Assembly (NCBI RefSeq): GCF_002845985.1
Contig: NZ_PDFK01000007.1
Coordinates: 62,001-126,000, forward strand
Length of the DNA: 64,000 nucleotides
From: Lysinibacillus fusiformis
Lineage (GTDB): Bacteria; Bacillota; Bacilli; Bacillales_A; Planococcaceae
Reading direction: 5' to 3'
The translations under genes were made by a program, and so were the position numbers. The notes under the pieces were generated by a model. It worked only from the letters and a program-made list of their open reading frames with translations, was not told the DNA's origin and searched no databases. The first letter of the stretch is position 1, and each line of letters opens with the position of its first letter. This document shows positions 43,250-53,188 of this stretch, piece after piece.

Positions 43250-44995
43250 TTGGGAAGCATAAAGCGGTATATGCGCTTTGTAAAACCATATACATGGGAA
43301 ATTATTTTAACGATTATCATTGGTATAGTGAAATTTGCTATTCCCCTGTTTATTCCACTACTCATTAAAATTGTGTTAGATGATATTATTGCAGCAGAAG
43401 ACCTAACAGATGTAGATAAAACAAAAGAGCTGTTATATTGGTTAGGCGGAACCATTATTGTGTTCTTTATTATCCGTCCACCAATCGAGTATTATCGTCA
43501 ATATTTTGCACAACACGTTAGTAATAAGGTGTTGTTTGATATTCGTAAGGAAATCTACGCACATTTACAGCGATTAAGTTTAAAATATTATGCCAATACA
43601 CGTGCTGGAGATGTTATATCAAGGGTCATTAATGATGTTGAGCAAACGAAGAACTTTGTTATGACGGGGTTAATGAATGTTTGGCTGGACCTAGCGACGA
43701 TTATTATTGCGATTGTCATTATGCTAACAATGGATGTAAAGCTGACATTAGTCGCATTAGTCGCTTTCCCATTTTATGCATTAAGTGTGAAATACTTTTT
43801 TGGCAAACTGCGAGCTTTAACACGTAAACGTTCTCAAGCACTTGCGGGTGTACAAAGTTATTTACATGAACGTGTAGCTGGTATGAGCATTATTAAGAGT
43901 TTCACACTAGAAAAGCATGAACAAAAATTATTTGATACAGCAAATGGGGAATTTTTAGAAAAGGCACTCGACCAAACAAAGTGGAATGCTAAGTCATTTG
44001 CAGTAGTTAATACAATCACGGATGTAGCGCCATTGTTGGTCATAGCCTATGCGGGCTACCAAGTCATAAATGGATCACTTTCAGTTGGAACAATGGTTGC
44101 TTTTATTGCTTATATTGAACGATTGTATGGTCCACTTCGCCGCCTTGTAAGTGCCTCGACTACTTTGACGCAGTCGATCGCCTCAATGGATCGGATGTTT
44201 GAATTAATAGATGAGCCTTATGAAGTGAAAAACAAGGACAATGCTCGTGAACTACTACGTGCAAATGGGGAAGTTTGCTTTCACAACGTGTCCTTCCAAT
44301 ATGAAAAAGTTGGCGCATCTATTTTAAATGCTATCGATTTTACGATTAATCCTGGAGAAACTGTTGCATTTGTTGGGATGAGTGGTGGTGGTAAATCCAC
44401 GATTATCAGTTTGATTCCTCGTTTTTACGATACAACAAGTGGTAAGGTGACGATTGATGGACACGATGTACGAGATATCACTATACATTCGTTACGCTCA
44501 CAGATTGGTATTGTTCTGCAAGATAATATACTTTTTAGTGATTCTGTTAAAGAAAATATTTTAATGGGACGACCAGATGCAACAGATGAACAAGTCATTG
44601 AGGCAGCTAAAGCTGCAAATGCACATGACTTTATTATGGGTTTGCCTAATGGCTATGATACAAAGGTTGGAGAACGAGGTGTAAAGCTATCTGGCGGGCA
44701 AAAACAACGGGTTGCTATTGCGCGAGTATTTTTAAAAAATCCACCGATTTTAATCCTTGATGAAGCTACTTCTGCGTTAGATTTAGAAAGTGAAGCATTG
44801 ATTCAAGAATCACTCGATAAACTTGCTCATGAACGGACGACCATTATCATCGCACATCGTCTGTCTACTATTACCCATGCGGATAAGATTTTCGTCATAG
44901 ATCATGGGCAATTAATAGAAAATGGTACACATGAACAATTAATGGACAGACAAGGAACCTATTATAATTTATTCCAAGTACAGCATTTAGATTAA
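43250..44995 (+). CDS. ygaD: ABC half-transporter, multidrug/lipid exporter type (YgaD)
   Basis: 581 residues from a TTG at 43250, with AAGGATGTGA upstream. Six membrane helices (~residues 15-310) precede an ATPase domain: Walker [12 protein letters not shown]-loop VLQDN, signature LSGGQKQR, Walker B ILILDEAT and H-loop AHRLST. The fusion of permease and ATPase, working as a homodimer, is typical of type IV exporters (MsbA/Sav1866). Its place after ygaC matches B. subtilis ygaD. Substrate unknown. Confidence 0.9.
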   Translation: MGSIKRYMRFVKPYTWEIILTIIIGIVKFAIPLFIPLLIKIVLDDIIAAEDLTDVDKTKELLYWLGGTIIVFFIIRPPIEYYRQYFAQHVSNKVLFDIRKEIYAHLQRLSLKYYANTRAGDVISRVINDVEQTKNFVMTGLMNVWLDLATIIIAIVIMLTMDVKLTLVALVAFPFYALSVKYFFGKLRALTRKRSQALAGVQSYLHERVAGMSIIKSFTLEKHEQKLFDTANGEFLEKALDQTKWNAKSFAVVNTITDVAPLLVIAYAGYQVINGSLSVGTMVAFIAYIERLYGPLRRLVSASTTLTQSIASMDRMFELIDEPYEVKNKDNARELLRANGEVCFHNVSFQYEKVGASILNAIDFTINPGETVAFVGMSGGGKSTIISLIPRFYDTTSGKVTIDGHDVRDITIHSLRSQIGIVLQDNILFSDSVKENILMGRPDATDEQVIEAAKAANAHDFIMGLPNGYDTKVGERGVKLSGGQKQRVAIARVFLKNPPILILDEATSALDLESEALIQESLDKLAHERTTIIIAHRLSTITHADKIFVIDHGQLIENGTHEQLMDRQGTYYNLFQVQHLD

Positions 44996-45022
44996 AAATT
45001 ATATGATATATGGAATTTTTTT

Positions 45023-45057
45023 AAAATAGCCTTTCATTTGATGAAGGCTATTTTTTT
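45023..45057 (+). terminator. Rho-independent terminator
   Basis: AAATAGCCTT/AAGGCTATTT with T run after ygaD. Confidence 0.8.
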
Positions 45058-45132
45058 GTTATAAAGGCGAAAAAACTATCTCTTTATAAGATTTAGTTAT
45101 TATGAAATGAGATTAATGTAGAAATACTATGT

Positions 45133-45147
45133 AATTTGGAGAATATT
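45133..45147 (+). promoter_or_regulatory. CodY-like box 1
   Basis: AATTTGGAGAATATT, 12 of 15 positions of the CodY consensus AATTTTCWGAAAATT, in the peptide-transporter promoter region. Confidence 0.4.
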
Positions 45148-45178
45148 AGTGATTGAAAGAGCAAAGATTTTTAGGTAG

Positions 45179-45193
45179 AATTATCTGAAAATA
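45179..45193 (+). promoter_or_regulatory. CodY-like box 2
   Basis: AATTATCTGAAAATA, 13 of 15 positions of the CodY consensus, directly upstream of a weak promoter (TTTAAC 45199-45204, TATTAA 45221-45226). CodY represses the dpp operon of B. subtilis. Confidence 0.55.
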
Positions 45194-45273
45194 GGGAATT
45201 TAACAAAAGTTATAGTATGCTATTAATAACATTATACAACTAAGTAAAATATAGGTAGGGTGGGACGTTGCGC

Positions 45274-46287
45274 ATGAGGAAGAAGCTACTAGAAATAAAA
45301 GGTTTAAAAACAACCTTTTTCACAGATAATGGACAAATTCCTGCTGTAGATGATATCGATTTTTCTGTCCATGAAGGAGAAATTTTAGGAATTGTAGGAG
45401 AGTCGGGAAGCGGAAAAAGCGTTACGTCACTGTCCATCATGGGATTGATCCCATCACCACCAGGGAAAATAACAGGTGGCGAAATTTTGCTAGATGGCAA
45501 AAATCTAGCGCTATGTACAGATAAACAAATGCAAAAAATACGTGGAAAAGACATTGCAATGATTTTCCAGGAACCAATGACTTCTCTAAATCCATTGTTT
45601 ACGATTGGTGACCAGCTTAAAGAAGCGATTCAAATTCATAATCCTAAATGGTCGAAAAAGGATGCGTTTGCAAGAGCGGTTGAAATTATGAAACTTGTCG
45701 GTTTACCACGGGCTGAGGAATTGTTAAAGGATTACCCCCACCAGCTATCTGGAGGAATGCGTCAAAGGGTTATGATTGCCATGGCACTTGTTTGTGATCC
45801 TCAAGTATTAATTGCAGACGAGCCTACAACCGCATTAGATGTGACGATTCAGGCTCAAATATTACAGCTCATGAAAGACTTAAATAAACGGTTGAATACA
45901 GCTGTGTTGTTAATTACACATGATTTGGGCGTTGTAGCGGAGACTTGTGAGCGAGTGATTGTAATGTATGCTGGACAAATCGTGGAAGAGGCACCGATTC
46001 AAGAAGTTTTTACTAATCCGAAACATCCTTATACACAAGGACTTATTCAATCAGTACCTGATATGCGTTATAAAAAAGACAATCTGTATTCTATTCCTGG
46101 TAGTGTACCAAAACCTGGGAGCATCCAGGTCGGCTGTCGATTTGCGGCACGCTGTGAACATGCGATGGAACGTTGTTTACAAGAAACACCACCTTTATTT
46201 GAGGCAGCAGAGAACCATAAATCGAGATGTTTTTTACTAGAGAAGCAGGGGGTGGAACAGCGTGTCGAAAGCGTTATTAAAGGTTGA
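45274..46287 (+). CDS. dppD: Peptide ABC transporter ATPase, DppD/OppD type
   Basis: 337 residues from ATG 45274, nine bases after GGGTGGG; a TTG six bases earlier is too close to it. Walker [12 protein letters not shown]-loop [13 protein letters not shown], signature LSGGMRQRV, Walker [13 protein letters not shown], and the C-terminal oligopeptide-type extension with Cys residues ([16 protein letters not shown]) that can hold an iron-sulfur cluster. First gene of a D-F-A-B-C operon; it overlaps dppF by 26 bases. Confidence 0.9.
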   Translation: MRKKLLEIKGLKTTFFTDNGQIPAVDDIDFSVHEGEILGIVGESGSGKSVTSLSIMGLIPSPPGKITGGEILLDGKNLALCTDKQMQKIRGKDIAMIFQEPMTSLNPLFTIGDQLKEAIQIHNPKWSKKDAFARAVEIMKLVGLPRAEELLKDYPHQLSGGMRQRVMIAMALVCDPQVLIADEPTTALDVTIQAQILQLMKDLNKRLNTAVLLITHDLGVVAETCERVIVMYAGQIVEEAPIQEVFTNPKHPYTQGLIQSVPDMRYKKDNLYSIPGSVPKPGSIQVGCRFAARCEHAMERCLQETPPLFEAAENHKSRCFLLEKQGVEQRVESVIKG

Positions 46288-47251
46288 TGGTTTAAAAAAA
46301 TATTTTCCTATTCGAAAGGGTGTCCTGAATTCACATGCTGGGGATGTGAAGGCGGTGGATGATGTTTCATTTGAGGTATTTGAGGGAGAAACATTAGGCA
46401 TTGTTGGAGAGTCAGGCTGTGGTAAATCCACAACAGGCCGCTTATTAATGCGTTTATTGGAGCCAACGGAAGGTAAAATAGAATTCGCAGGTAAAATAAT
46501 TTCAGAATTATCCAATAATGAAATGAGGAAGGCACGTAGAGATATTCAAATGATTTTTCAGGATCCCTATGCCTCATTAAATCCGCGCCATAACATCGGC
46601 AAAATTTTAGAGGAGCCCCTTATTGTTCATGGCATAGGGAATGCCAAAGAGCGGAAACAAAAGGTGTTGGAGCTACTTGAGATTGTTGGATTGAATGAAT
46701 ATCATATCAAGCGTTATCCGCACCAGTTTAGCGGAGGGCAAAGGCAGCGTATCGGAATTGCTAGAGCCTTGATGACCAACCCGCGCTTAATTATTGCGGA
46801 CGAGCCAGTATCTGCGCTAGATGTGTCCATTCAGGCACAAGTATTAAATTTATTGCAAAAGCTGCAAAAGGATTTAAAGCTGACTTATATTTTTATTTCC
46901 CATGATTTAGGGGTAGTGCGCCACATCAGCAATCGTGTTGGCGTAATGTACCTAGGTAAATTAGTAGAGTTGACAGCGAGTGAGGACTTATATGCTGAAC
47001 CGCTTCATCCATATACACAGGCACTCTTATCTTCGGTCCCTGTTCCTGATCCGATGTTTGAACGGGAACAGATCATTATTTCTGGAGATATTCCGAGTGC
47101 ATCAAACCCGCCAAGCGGTTGTACTTTCCATACGAGATGTCCTTTTAAAAAGGAGCAATGCTCACAAGTAGTACCTAAAATGCAAGAAGTAAAACCGGGT
47201 CATTATGTTGCTTGCCATCTTTATGAGGCGCTTCAACATTCAATGATATAA
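46262..47251 (+). CDS. dppF: Peptide ABC transporter ATPase, DppF/OppF type
   Basis: 329 residues from GTG 46262, after GGGGGTGG. Walker [27 protein letters not shown], signature FSGGQRQRI, Walker [15 protein letters not shown], and a C-terminal [14 protein letters not shown] cluster segment. It pairs with DppD as the heterodimeric motor on the two permeases. The start lies inside the dppD end, so translation is coupled. Confidence 0.9.
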   Translation: MSKALLKVDGLKKYFPIRKGVLNSHAGDVKAVDDVSFEVFEGETLGIVGESGCGKSTTGRLLMRLLEPTEGKIEFAGKIISELSNNEMRKARRDIQMIFQDPYASLNPRHNIGKILEEPLIVHGIGNAKERKQKVLELLEIVGLNEYHIKRYPHQFSGGQRQRIGIARALMTNPRLIIADEPVSALDVSIQAQVLNLLQKLQKDLKLTYIFISHDLGVVRHISNRVGVMYLGKLVELTASEDLYAEPLHPYTQALLSSVPVPDPMFEREQIIISGDIPSASNPPSGCTFHTRCPFKKEQCSQVVPKMQEVKPGHYVACHLYEALQHSMI

Positions 47252-47272
47252 AAACTCATAGGGGGAAATTTA

Positions 47273-48889
47273 ATGAAGAAAAAGAAGCTTTGGACTTTAG
47301 GTGTAATGCTACTCCTTATTCTCTCGACAATCTTAGCAGCTTGTGGCGGCTCAGATACTAAGGATACGGGTAGTAAAGATACATCAACTGGTGGCGATAC
47401 AGCTGGCAGTGGTGAACCAAAAATATTAGTGTATGGTCGTGGTGGAGATTCAGTAGCACTAGACCCTGCTGTTGTTACAGACGGTGAATCTTTTACGGTA
47501 ACAGCTAATATTTATGAAACATTAGTAAACTTCGGTGAACAAGATGTAACGATTCAACCTGGGTTAGCAAAATCATGGGAGGCTTCAGAAGATGGATTAA
47601 CTTATACTTTTGAGCTACAAGAAGGTGTGAAGTTCCATGATGGTACAGATTTTAATGCCGAGGCAGTTGTAAAAAATATTGAACGTTGGAAGTCAAGTAC
47701 TGATAAATATCCTTATTTTAGCTCCCAATTTGTCGTTGGAGACAAACAAGTAATCGAATCAGTTACTGCTGAAGGTGACTATAAGGTTGTATTTAAGTTA
47801 AGTCAACCACAAGCACCATTCCTAAAGAATTTAGCCATGTCCCCATTTGCGATTGCTTCGCCTACAGCATTTGAGGCAGATGAAGAAGGCTTATCTGCAA
47901 ATCCAGTAGGAACAGGTCCATTCAAATTTGTTAGCTGGGTACGTAATGATTCTGTAACGATTGAGAAAAACCCAGACTACTATATTGATGGCTATCCAAA
48001 ATTAGATAAAGTTATTTATCGTTCTATTCCAGATAACTCTGCGCGTTTAAATGATTTGTTAGCAGGCAATATTGATGTGGCTGATGGTTTAAGTCCATCT
48101 GATAAAGCAACAATCGAAGGCGATGCTAAATTACAATTAATCGAACGTCCATCTATGAACGTTGGTTATCTAGGTTTAACAGTGACTCGACCACCATTCG
48201 ATAATGTCAAAGTGCGTCAAGCAGTCAACTATGCAATTGATAAGCAAGCATTGGTGGATGCATTTTATGAAGGACTAGCTGAACCAGCGAAAAACCCAAT
48301 GCCACCAGTAATTTCAGGTTATAACGATGATGTTACAGGCTATACGTATGATCCTGAAAAGGCGAAGGCATTACTTGCTGAAGCAGGCTATGATGGTAAA
48401 GAAATTGAGTTATGGGCAATGCCAGTACCACGTCCATACATGCCAGACGGACAAAAAGTAGCAGAAGCGATTCAAAAGAACTTAGAAGATGTAGGCATTA
48501 AATCTAAAATTGTATCATTTGAATGGGCTACTTATTTAGAAAAAGCACAAAATGGTGAAGCGGATGCATTCTTACTTGGCTGGACAGGTGATAATGGAGA
48601 TGCGGATAACTTCCTATACACGTTATTAGACGGCGATAATATCGGTTCTAACAACTATACATTCTATGACAATCCAGAATTACACAAAATATTGACAGCT
48701 GCTCAAACTGAAATTGATGAGGACAAGCGTAATGAACTTTATAAGCAAGCTCAAGTCATGATTTCTGAGGATGCTCCATGGGTTCCACTTGCTCACTCTA
48801 TTCCAATTTTAGCTGCTAATGCGAAAGTGACGAATTATATTGCGCATCCTACAGGTTCTGACCGTTTAGATGCAGTAGATATTCAATAG
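47273..48889 (+). CDS. dppA: Peptide-binding lipoprotein (SBP family 5)
   Basis: 538 residues. Lipoprotein signal with lipobox LAAC (Cys ~24), a Gly/Ser/Thr/Asp-rich linker, then the family 5 fold: LVNFGEQDVTIQPGLAKSWE, TYTFELQEGVKFHDGT (the family signature), NPVGTGPFKFVSW and KVRQAVNYAIDKQALVD. It captures peptides outside the membrane for DppBC. Dipeptide or oligopeptide preference cannot be settled; nickel and glutathione binders are in the same family. A hairpin after it may cut expression of the downstream permeases. Confidence 0.88.
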   Translation: MKKKKLWTLGVMLLLILSTILAACGGSDTKDTGSKDTSTGGDTAGSGEPKILVYGRGGDSVALDPAVVTDGESFTVTANIYETLVNFGEQDVTIQPGLAKSWEASEDGLTYTFELQEGVKFHDGTDFNAEAVVKNIERWKSSTDKYPYFSSQFVVGDKQVIESVTAEGDYKVVFKLSQPQAPFLKNLAMSPFAIASPTAFEADEEGLSANPVGTGPFKFVSWVRNDSVTIEKNPDYYIDGYPKLDKVIYRSIPDNSARLNDLLAGNIDVADGLSPSDKATIEGDAKLQLIERPSMNVGYLGLTVTRPPFDNVKVRQAVNYAIDKQALVDAFYEGLAEPAKNPMPPVISGYNDDVTGYTYDPEKAKALLAEAGYDGKEIELWAMPVPRPYMPDGQKVAEAIQKNLEDVGIKSKIVSFEWATYLEKAQNGEADAFLLGWTGDNGDADNFLYTLLDGDNIGSNNYTFYDNPELHKILTAAQTEIDEDKRNELYKQAQVMISEDAPWVPLAHSIPILAANAKVTNYIAHPTGSDRLDAVDIQ

Positions 48890-48922
48890 TAAACTTCATT
48901 TTCTAATTGAATAGAGGAGTTT

Positions 48923-48984
48923 AAAAGAATCTGCTTGCTTTTCTGCGGGTAAGCCGTGGAAATCTCGCAGATTCTTTTCTAGTA
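48923..48984 (+). terminator. Hairpin after the binding-protein gene, copy 2 of a repeated element
   Basis: AAAAGAATCTGC/GCAGATTCTTTT with T-rich ends. The left arm and loop (TCTGCTTGCTTTTC, then GCGGGTAAGC) nearly repeat 8092-8117. In the middle of an operon such a stem often lowers downstream expression. Confidence 0.65.
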
Positions 48985-49116
48985 ATAGATAATCATTTTC
49001 TCCTGTGTGAAAGATCACTCATCTAAACATTCAAAATCGTTTGGTGAAGGTTCAACCTTTCAACAGTATATAAAGACTTCAAAGTAGATTATGAAAATCA
49101 TAGAGAGGTGATGAAG

Positions 49117-50121
49117 ATGCTTCACTATATGGGGAGACGTTTACTCCAGCTAATCCCAGTTTTGCTTGGAATGACTTTTATCGTCTTTATGTTGATACGC
49201 GCAATACCTGGTAATCCAGCACAAGTTATTTTAGGACAACAGGCGACAAAAGAGGCGGTCGAGGCGTTAAACGCAAGTTTAGGATTAGATAAGCCTTGGT
49301 ATACACAATATTTTAGTTATTTAGCAGGCATTTTTCAGGGAGATTTAGGTGTTTCCTTACGTACAAAATTACCTGTATCAGAAGAAATTTTTCCATACTT
49401 AGCAGCAACAGCTGAACTTGCATTTTTCGCAATGATTATTGCCATTGTTATTGGGGTGAATGCGGGTATTATTTCTGCATGGTTCCAAAATTCTTGGTTC
49501 GATTATACAGCGATGGTGGTGGCATTAGTTGGTGTATCTGTACCTGTATTCTGGTTAGGCTTGATGGAACAGTGGACATTTAGTAGTCAGCTTGGCTGGT
49601 TACCTACTTCTGGTCGAGAGGATGTTCGAAATCCAATAACCTCTATAACCCATTTTTATTTATTGGATACGCTCATTCAAGGGCGCTTTGATCAATTTAT
49701 TGAAGTTGTAAAGAGATTAATATTACCAGGGGTTGCACTGGCAACTATTCCTATGGCTATTATTGCAAGAATCACAAGATCTTCTATGTTAGAAGTTATG
49801 CGCTCAGATTATGTACGTACTGCAAGAGCAAAAGGCCAAAAAATGTTTATTGTTGTGTATAAGCATGCTCTAAAGAACGCCATTATTCCTGTAATAACGG
49901 TAATCGGGTTACAGACGGGGTTACTGCTAGGTGGTGCCATTCTAACAGAGACGATTTTTAGTTGGCCAGGAATTGGTCGTTATATTTATGATGCGATTGG
50001 CTTCAGGGATTATCCTGTCATTCAATCAGGTATTCTAATCGTTGCATTTATTTTCATCATGATTAACTTAATCGTGGACTTACTGTATACAGTGATTGAT
50101 CCACGTATTAAATACAAATAG
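49117..50121 (+). CDS. dppB: Peptide ABC transporter permease, DppB/OppB type
   Basis: 334 residues from ATG 49117, six bases after GAGAGGTG; earlier GTG/ATG codons at 49108 and 49111 overlap this site. Six membrane helices; the N-terminal RRLLQLIPVLLGMTFIVF and the EAA loop SDYVRTARAKGQKM that docks the ATPase are typical. The end TETIFSWPGIGRYIYDAI is a family signature. Confidence 0.9.
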   Translation: MLHYMGRRLLQLIPVLLGMTFIVFMLIRAIPGNPAQVILGQQATKEAVEALNASLGLDKPWYTQYFSYLAGIFQGDLGVSLRTKLPVSEEIFPYLAATAELAFFAMIIAIVIGVNAGIISAWFQNSWFDYTAMVVALVGVSVPVFWLGLMEQWTFSSQLGWLPTSGREDVRNPITSITHFYLLDTLIQGRFDQFIEVVKRLILPGVALATIPMAIIARITRSSMLEVMRSDYVRTARAKGQKMFIVVYKHALKNAIIPVITVIGLQTGLLLGGAILTETIFSWPGIGRYIYDAIGFRDYPVIQSGILIVAFIFIMINLIVDLLYTVIDPRIKYK

Positions 50122-50133
50122 AAGGGAGCTGCA

Positions 50134-51030
50134 ATGATGACTGGAGCAATTGACATAAAAAAAGAAGCAGCACCAGTTCAAGAACGGGCGGTCGGTCCAT
50201 GGTTAGAGGGCTGGCGAAGCTTTAAAAAGAGCAAAATCTCTTTAATAGGTGCAGGGATTGTTATATTTTTTATATTACTTGCTGTAGTAGGACCGCTCGT
50301 TGCACCACAAGGGATAAATGAACAAGATTTATCGAAGCGTTTACTAGCGCCATCAGGTGATCATTGGTTTGGAACGGATGATTTTGGGCGAGATATTTTT
50401 TCTAGAATCATTCATGGTGCACGGATTTCGCTATGGGTAGGCTTTTTTTCAGTTGTTTTATCGGTAATTGTGGGTAGTTTGCTTGGTATTATCGCCGGTT
50501 ATTATGGTAAATGGATTGATACAATTATTTCACGTATTTTTGATATTATGCTCGCTTTCCCTAGTATGCTATTAGCGATTGCTGTTGTGTCGGTACTAGG
50601 ACCATCCTTACAAAATGCATTAATTGCCATTGCCATTATTAACATACCGAATTTTGGACGTTTAATTCGTTCCAAAGTGTTGAGCGTCAAAGAAGAAGAG
50701 TATATTGTCTCGGCAAAAGCAATAGGCATGCGTGATTCACGAATTTTATTTTCACATATTTTGCCGAATTCTATGACGCCTATTATTGTACAAGGAACGC
50801 TTGCAATTGCGACTGCCATCATCGAAGCAGCAGCATTAGGCTTCCTCGGACTGGGCGCTCAAGCACCAGCACCTGAGTGGGGAAAAATGTTAGCAGATGC
50901 TCGAAAGTTTTTATTAAATGCTCCTTGGACTATGATTTTCCCAGGATTAGCAATTATGCTAACGGTTCTTGGCTTTAACCTGATGGGAGATGGCTTAAGA
51001 GATGCACTCGATCCAAAGATGAAAAGTTAG
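50134..51030 (+). CDS. dppC: Peptide ABC transporter permease, DppC/OppC type
   Basis: 298 residues, GAAGGGAGC before the ATG. An N-terminal cytosolic tail precedes six membrane helices; GTDDFGRDIFSRIIHGARISL and the EAA loop EEEYIVSAKAIGMRDSRILF are characteristic, as is LGFLGLGAQAPAPEWG. It is the last gene of the operon and pairs with DppB. Confidence 0.9.
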   Translation: MMTGAIDIKKEAAPVQERAVGPWLEGWRSFKKSKISLIGAGIVIFFILLAVVGPLVAPQGINEQDLSKRLLAPSGDHWFGTDDFGRDIFSRIIHGARISLWVGFFSVVLSVIVGSLLGIIAGYYGKWIDTIISRIFDIMLAFPSMLLAIAVVSVLGPSLQNALIAIAIINIPNFGRLIRSKVLSVKEEEYIVSAKAIGMRDSRILFSHILPNSMTPIIVQGTLAIATAIIEAAALGFLGLGAQAPAPEWGKMLADARKFLLNAPWTMIFPGLAIMLTVLGFNLMGDGLRDALDPKMKS

Positions 51031-51040
51031 TTAAATACTG

Positions 51041-51070
51041 TAGCCTTCTACTAGTTAGAAGGTTTTTTTT
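51041..51070 (+). terminator. Rho-independent terminator
   Basis: CCTTCTA/TTAGAAGG with eight T closes the peptide-transporter operon. The following ~240 bp hold a TATAAT at 51271-51276, a possible promoter of the Ter locus, and nothing else I recognise. Confidence 0.75.
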
Positions 51071-51314
51071 AGCTATTTTGCCCATCTATACGAAAGGGAA
51101 TAAAAGGAACTCTTTTACAGCAAAATCGTTTTAAAGAGTAGTAGGTAACAGGAGGGATTTTCTAAAAATAAGCGAAAATATCTTTTAGGAGCCATTAATT
51201 GAATTTTTTGTCACGTTATTTTAGACTTAAAAAGTAGAAAAATTTTATTTTAGTAGATTATTACTTACCATATAATCTTTCAGTTGAAATACATATTTGA
51301 GGAGGGTGTTAAAA

Positions 51315-51932
51315 TTGGGGATTAATTTACAAAAAGGGCAACGAGTTGATTTAACAAAAGGTAACGCAGGTTTAAATAAAATTAAAGTAGGTTTAGGGTG
51401 GGACCCTGTAGCGCAAGAGAAAAGTGGCGGCTTTTTAGGAGGTTTATTTTCTAGTAGAAATAGTGGTAGTGGCAGAAGCATAGACTGTGATGCTTCAGTC
51501 TTAATGCTGCAAGATGATAAGGTGATAGCTGGAGACGATGTTGTTTACTTTGGAAAATTAACAAGTAATTGCGGCTCTGTTCGCCATTCTGGTGATAATT
51601 TAACAGGAGACGGCGATGGCGATGATGAAGTAATTACAATTGAGCTATCGTCTGTACCAACGCAATATAACAAACTTGTGTTTGTTGTAAACATTTATGA
51701 TGCAGCAGGTCGTAATCAACATTTCGGTATGATTCAAAATGCATATATTCGTGTGTATGATGACAGGACAGGAAGCGAACTAATTCGCTATAATTTAACT
51801 GATAATTATTCGAATTTAACGACGTTAGTCTGTGGAGAAATTTACCGTCATAATAGTGACTGGAAATTTGCTGCAGTTGGTACGGGAACGAATGATATAA
51901 AACTTGGCGATGTTGTTCGAAGATATCAATAA
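51315..51932 (+). CDS. TerD-family protein, divergent copy (YceC position)
   Basis: 205 residues from TTG 51315, eight bases after AGGAGGG. It shares the TerD start (GINLQKGQRVDLTK) and the stretch [19 protein letters not shown] that carries acidic calcium-binding residues. Where its two neighbours have GGxDFDLD it instead has a Gly/Ser-rich insertion (SGGFLGGLFSSRNSGSGRS) and then IDCDASV, and its C-terminus lacks the GYQGGLAAL ending. TerD proteins are cytosolic calcium-binding stress proteins; the acidic site here looks altered. First gene of the Ter operon. Confidence 0.88.
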   Translation: MGINLQKGQRVDLTKGNAGLNKIKVGLGWDPVAQEKSGGFLGGLFSSRNSGSGRSIDCDASVLMLQDDKVIAGDDVVYFGKLTSNCGSVRHSGDNLTGDGDGDDEVITIELSSVPTQYNKLVFVVNIYDAAGRNQHFGMIQNAYIRVYDDRTGSELIRYNLTDNYSNLTTLVCGEIYRHNSDWKFAAVGTGTNDIKLGDVVRRYQ

Positions 51933-51962
51933 ATAAATGACTATATAGGAGGAATAAAGAGT

Positions 51963-52544
51963 ATGGGAATTTCACTACAAAAAGGTCAAAAGGTAGATTT
52001 AACAAAAACAAATCCAGGATTAACAAATGTTGTTGTAGGTTTAGGCTGGGATACAAATAAATATGACGGTGGTAATGATTTTGATTTAGATTCATCTGTA
52101 TTTTTACTGGCTGATACAGGCAAAGTAGCTGATCAAAATGACTTTATTTTCTACAACAATACAACAGGTGGCAATGGTTCAGTTGAACATTCGGGCGATA
52201 ATTTAACGGGTGTTGGTGAAGGTGACGATGAAGTGGTAAAAGTTGCATTAACGCAAGTGCCTGCTCATGTTCAACGATTAGCCTTCACTGTAACAATCCA
52301 TGATGCAGAGTCTCGTAGTCAGAATTTCGGAATGGTGTCTAATGCGTATATTCGTATTGTTAATGCTGCTTCCAACGAGGAAATTATCCGTTATGATTTA
52401 GGCGAGGATTTCAGTATTGAAACAGCTATCGTAGTAGGGGAATTATACCGCCATAATGGAGAATGGAAATTTAATGCAATTGGTGCTGGCTACCAAGGTG
52501 GCTTAGCTGCTTTATGTAATGATTACGGCTTAAGTGTAAACTAA
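51963..52544 (+). CDS. TerD-family calcium-binding stress protein (YceD-like)
   Basis: 193 residues after TAGGAGGA. Canonical Ter[61 protein letters not shown] and the end [11 protein letters not shown]. The two acidic stretches (DFDLD and GEGDDE) form the calcium sites known from TerD structures. TerD paralogues, with TerC, give resistance to tellurite, phage and colicins in enterobacteria and belong to envelope-stress regulons in B. subtilis. Confidence 0.92.
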   Translation: MGISLQKGQKVDLTKTNPGLTNVVVGLGWDTNKYDGGNDFDLDSSVFLLADTGKVADQNDFIFYNNTTGGNGSVEHSGDNLTGVGEGDDEVVKVALTQVPAHVQRLAFTVTIHDAESRSQNFGMVSNAYIRIVNAASNEEIIRYDLGEDFSIETAIVVGELYRHNGEWKFNAIGAGYQGGLAALCNDYGLSVN

Positions 52545-52577
52545 AATTTCATCTTTGGACAGAAAGGGAGATTTTGA

Positions 52578-53153
52578 ATGGCTATTCAATTAAGTAAAGG
52601 GCAACGTATTGATTTAACCAAGCAAGACCCAGGATTAAATAGCATTGGCATTGGCTTAGGCTGGGATGTTAAGCAATTTGATGGTGGGCAAGACTTTGAC
52701 CTCGATGCATCTGTATTTTTACTAGATGCATCAGGTAAATGTCGTAATGAACAAGATTTTATCTTCTATAATAATTTAGCGAGTCTAGACCAATCTGTTG
52801 TTCATACAGGTGATAATCGTACGGGTGAAGGTGATGGGGATGATGAAAAGATTCTTGTCAACTTAAAGCAAGTATCACCTCAAATTGAAAAGATTGTGGT
52901 AACGGTTACCATCTATGATGCTGAGGGTCGTCATCAAAACTTCGGACAAGTACTAAATGCTTATGTGCGATTGACAAATGAAGATTCGGGATCAGAGGTA
53001 TTACGCTATGATTTAGGCGAAGATTTCAGTATTGAAACTGCCGTTGTATTTTGTGAGCTTTACCGTCATAATAGCGAGTGGAAATTTGCCGCAGTAGGCT
53101 CAGGCTATCAGGGTGGACTAGCAGCATTAATCAACGCATATGGCCTACAGTAA
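52578..53153 (+). CDS. TerD-family calcium-binding stress protein (YceE-like)
   Basis: 191 residues after GAAAGGGAG. Close to the preceding gene: IQLSKGQRIDLTKQDPGL, GGQDFDLDASVFLL, HTGDNRTGEGDGDDEKI, NFGQVLNAYVRL and [11 protein letters not shown]. The tandem arrangement and strong likeness point to duplication. The spacing of 33 bp and own binding site fit one operon with terC. Confidence 0.92.
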   Translation: MAIQLSKGQRIDLTKQDPGLNSIGIGLGWDVKQFDGGQDFDLDASVFLLDASGKCRNEQDFIFYNNLASLDQSVVHTGDNRTGEGDGDDEKILVNLKQVSPQIEKIVVTVTIYDAEGRHQNFGQVLNAYVRLTNEDSGSEVLRYDLGEDFSIETAVVFCELYRHNSEWKFAAVGSGYQGGLAALINAYGLQ

Positions 53154-53188
53154 CGAGTAGGGTATAGGTACATGACGGGGGATCTTCG

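Noticed and set aside
51634-52095. 153-codon minus-strand frame across two terD genes
   Set aside because: Shadow of conserved TerD coding sequence; low-complexity His/Leu/Tyr product.
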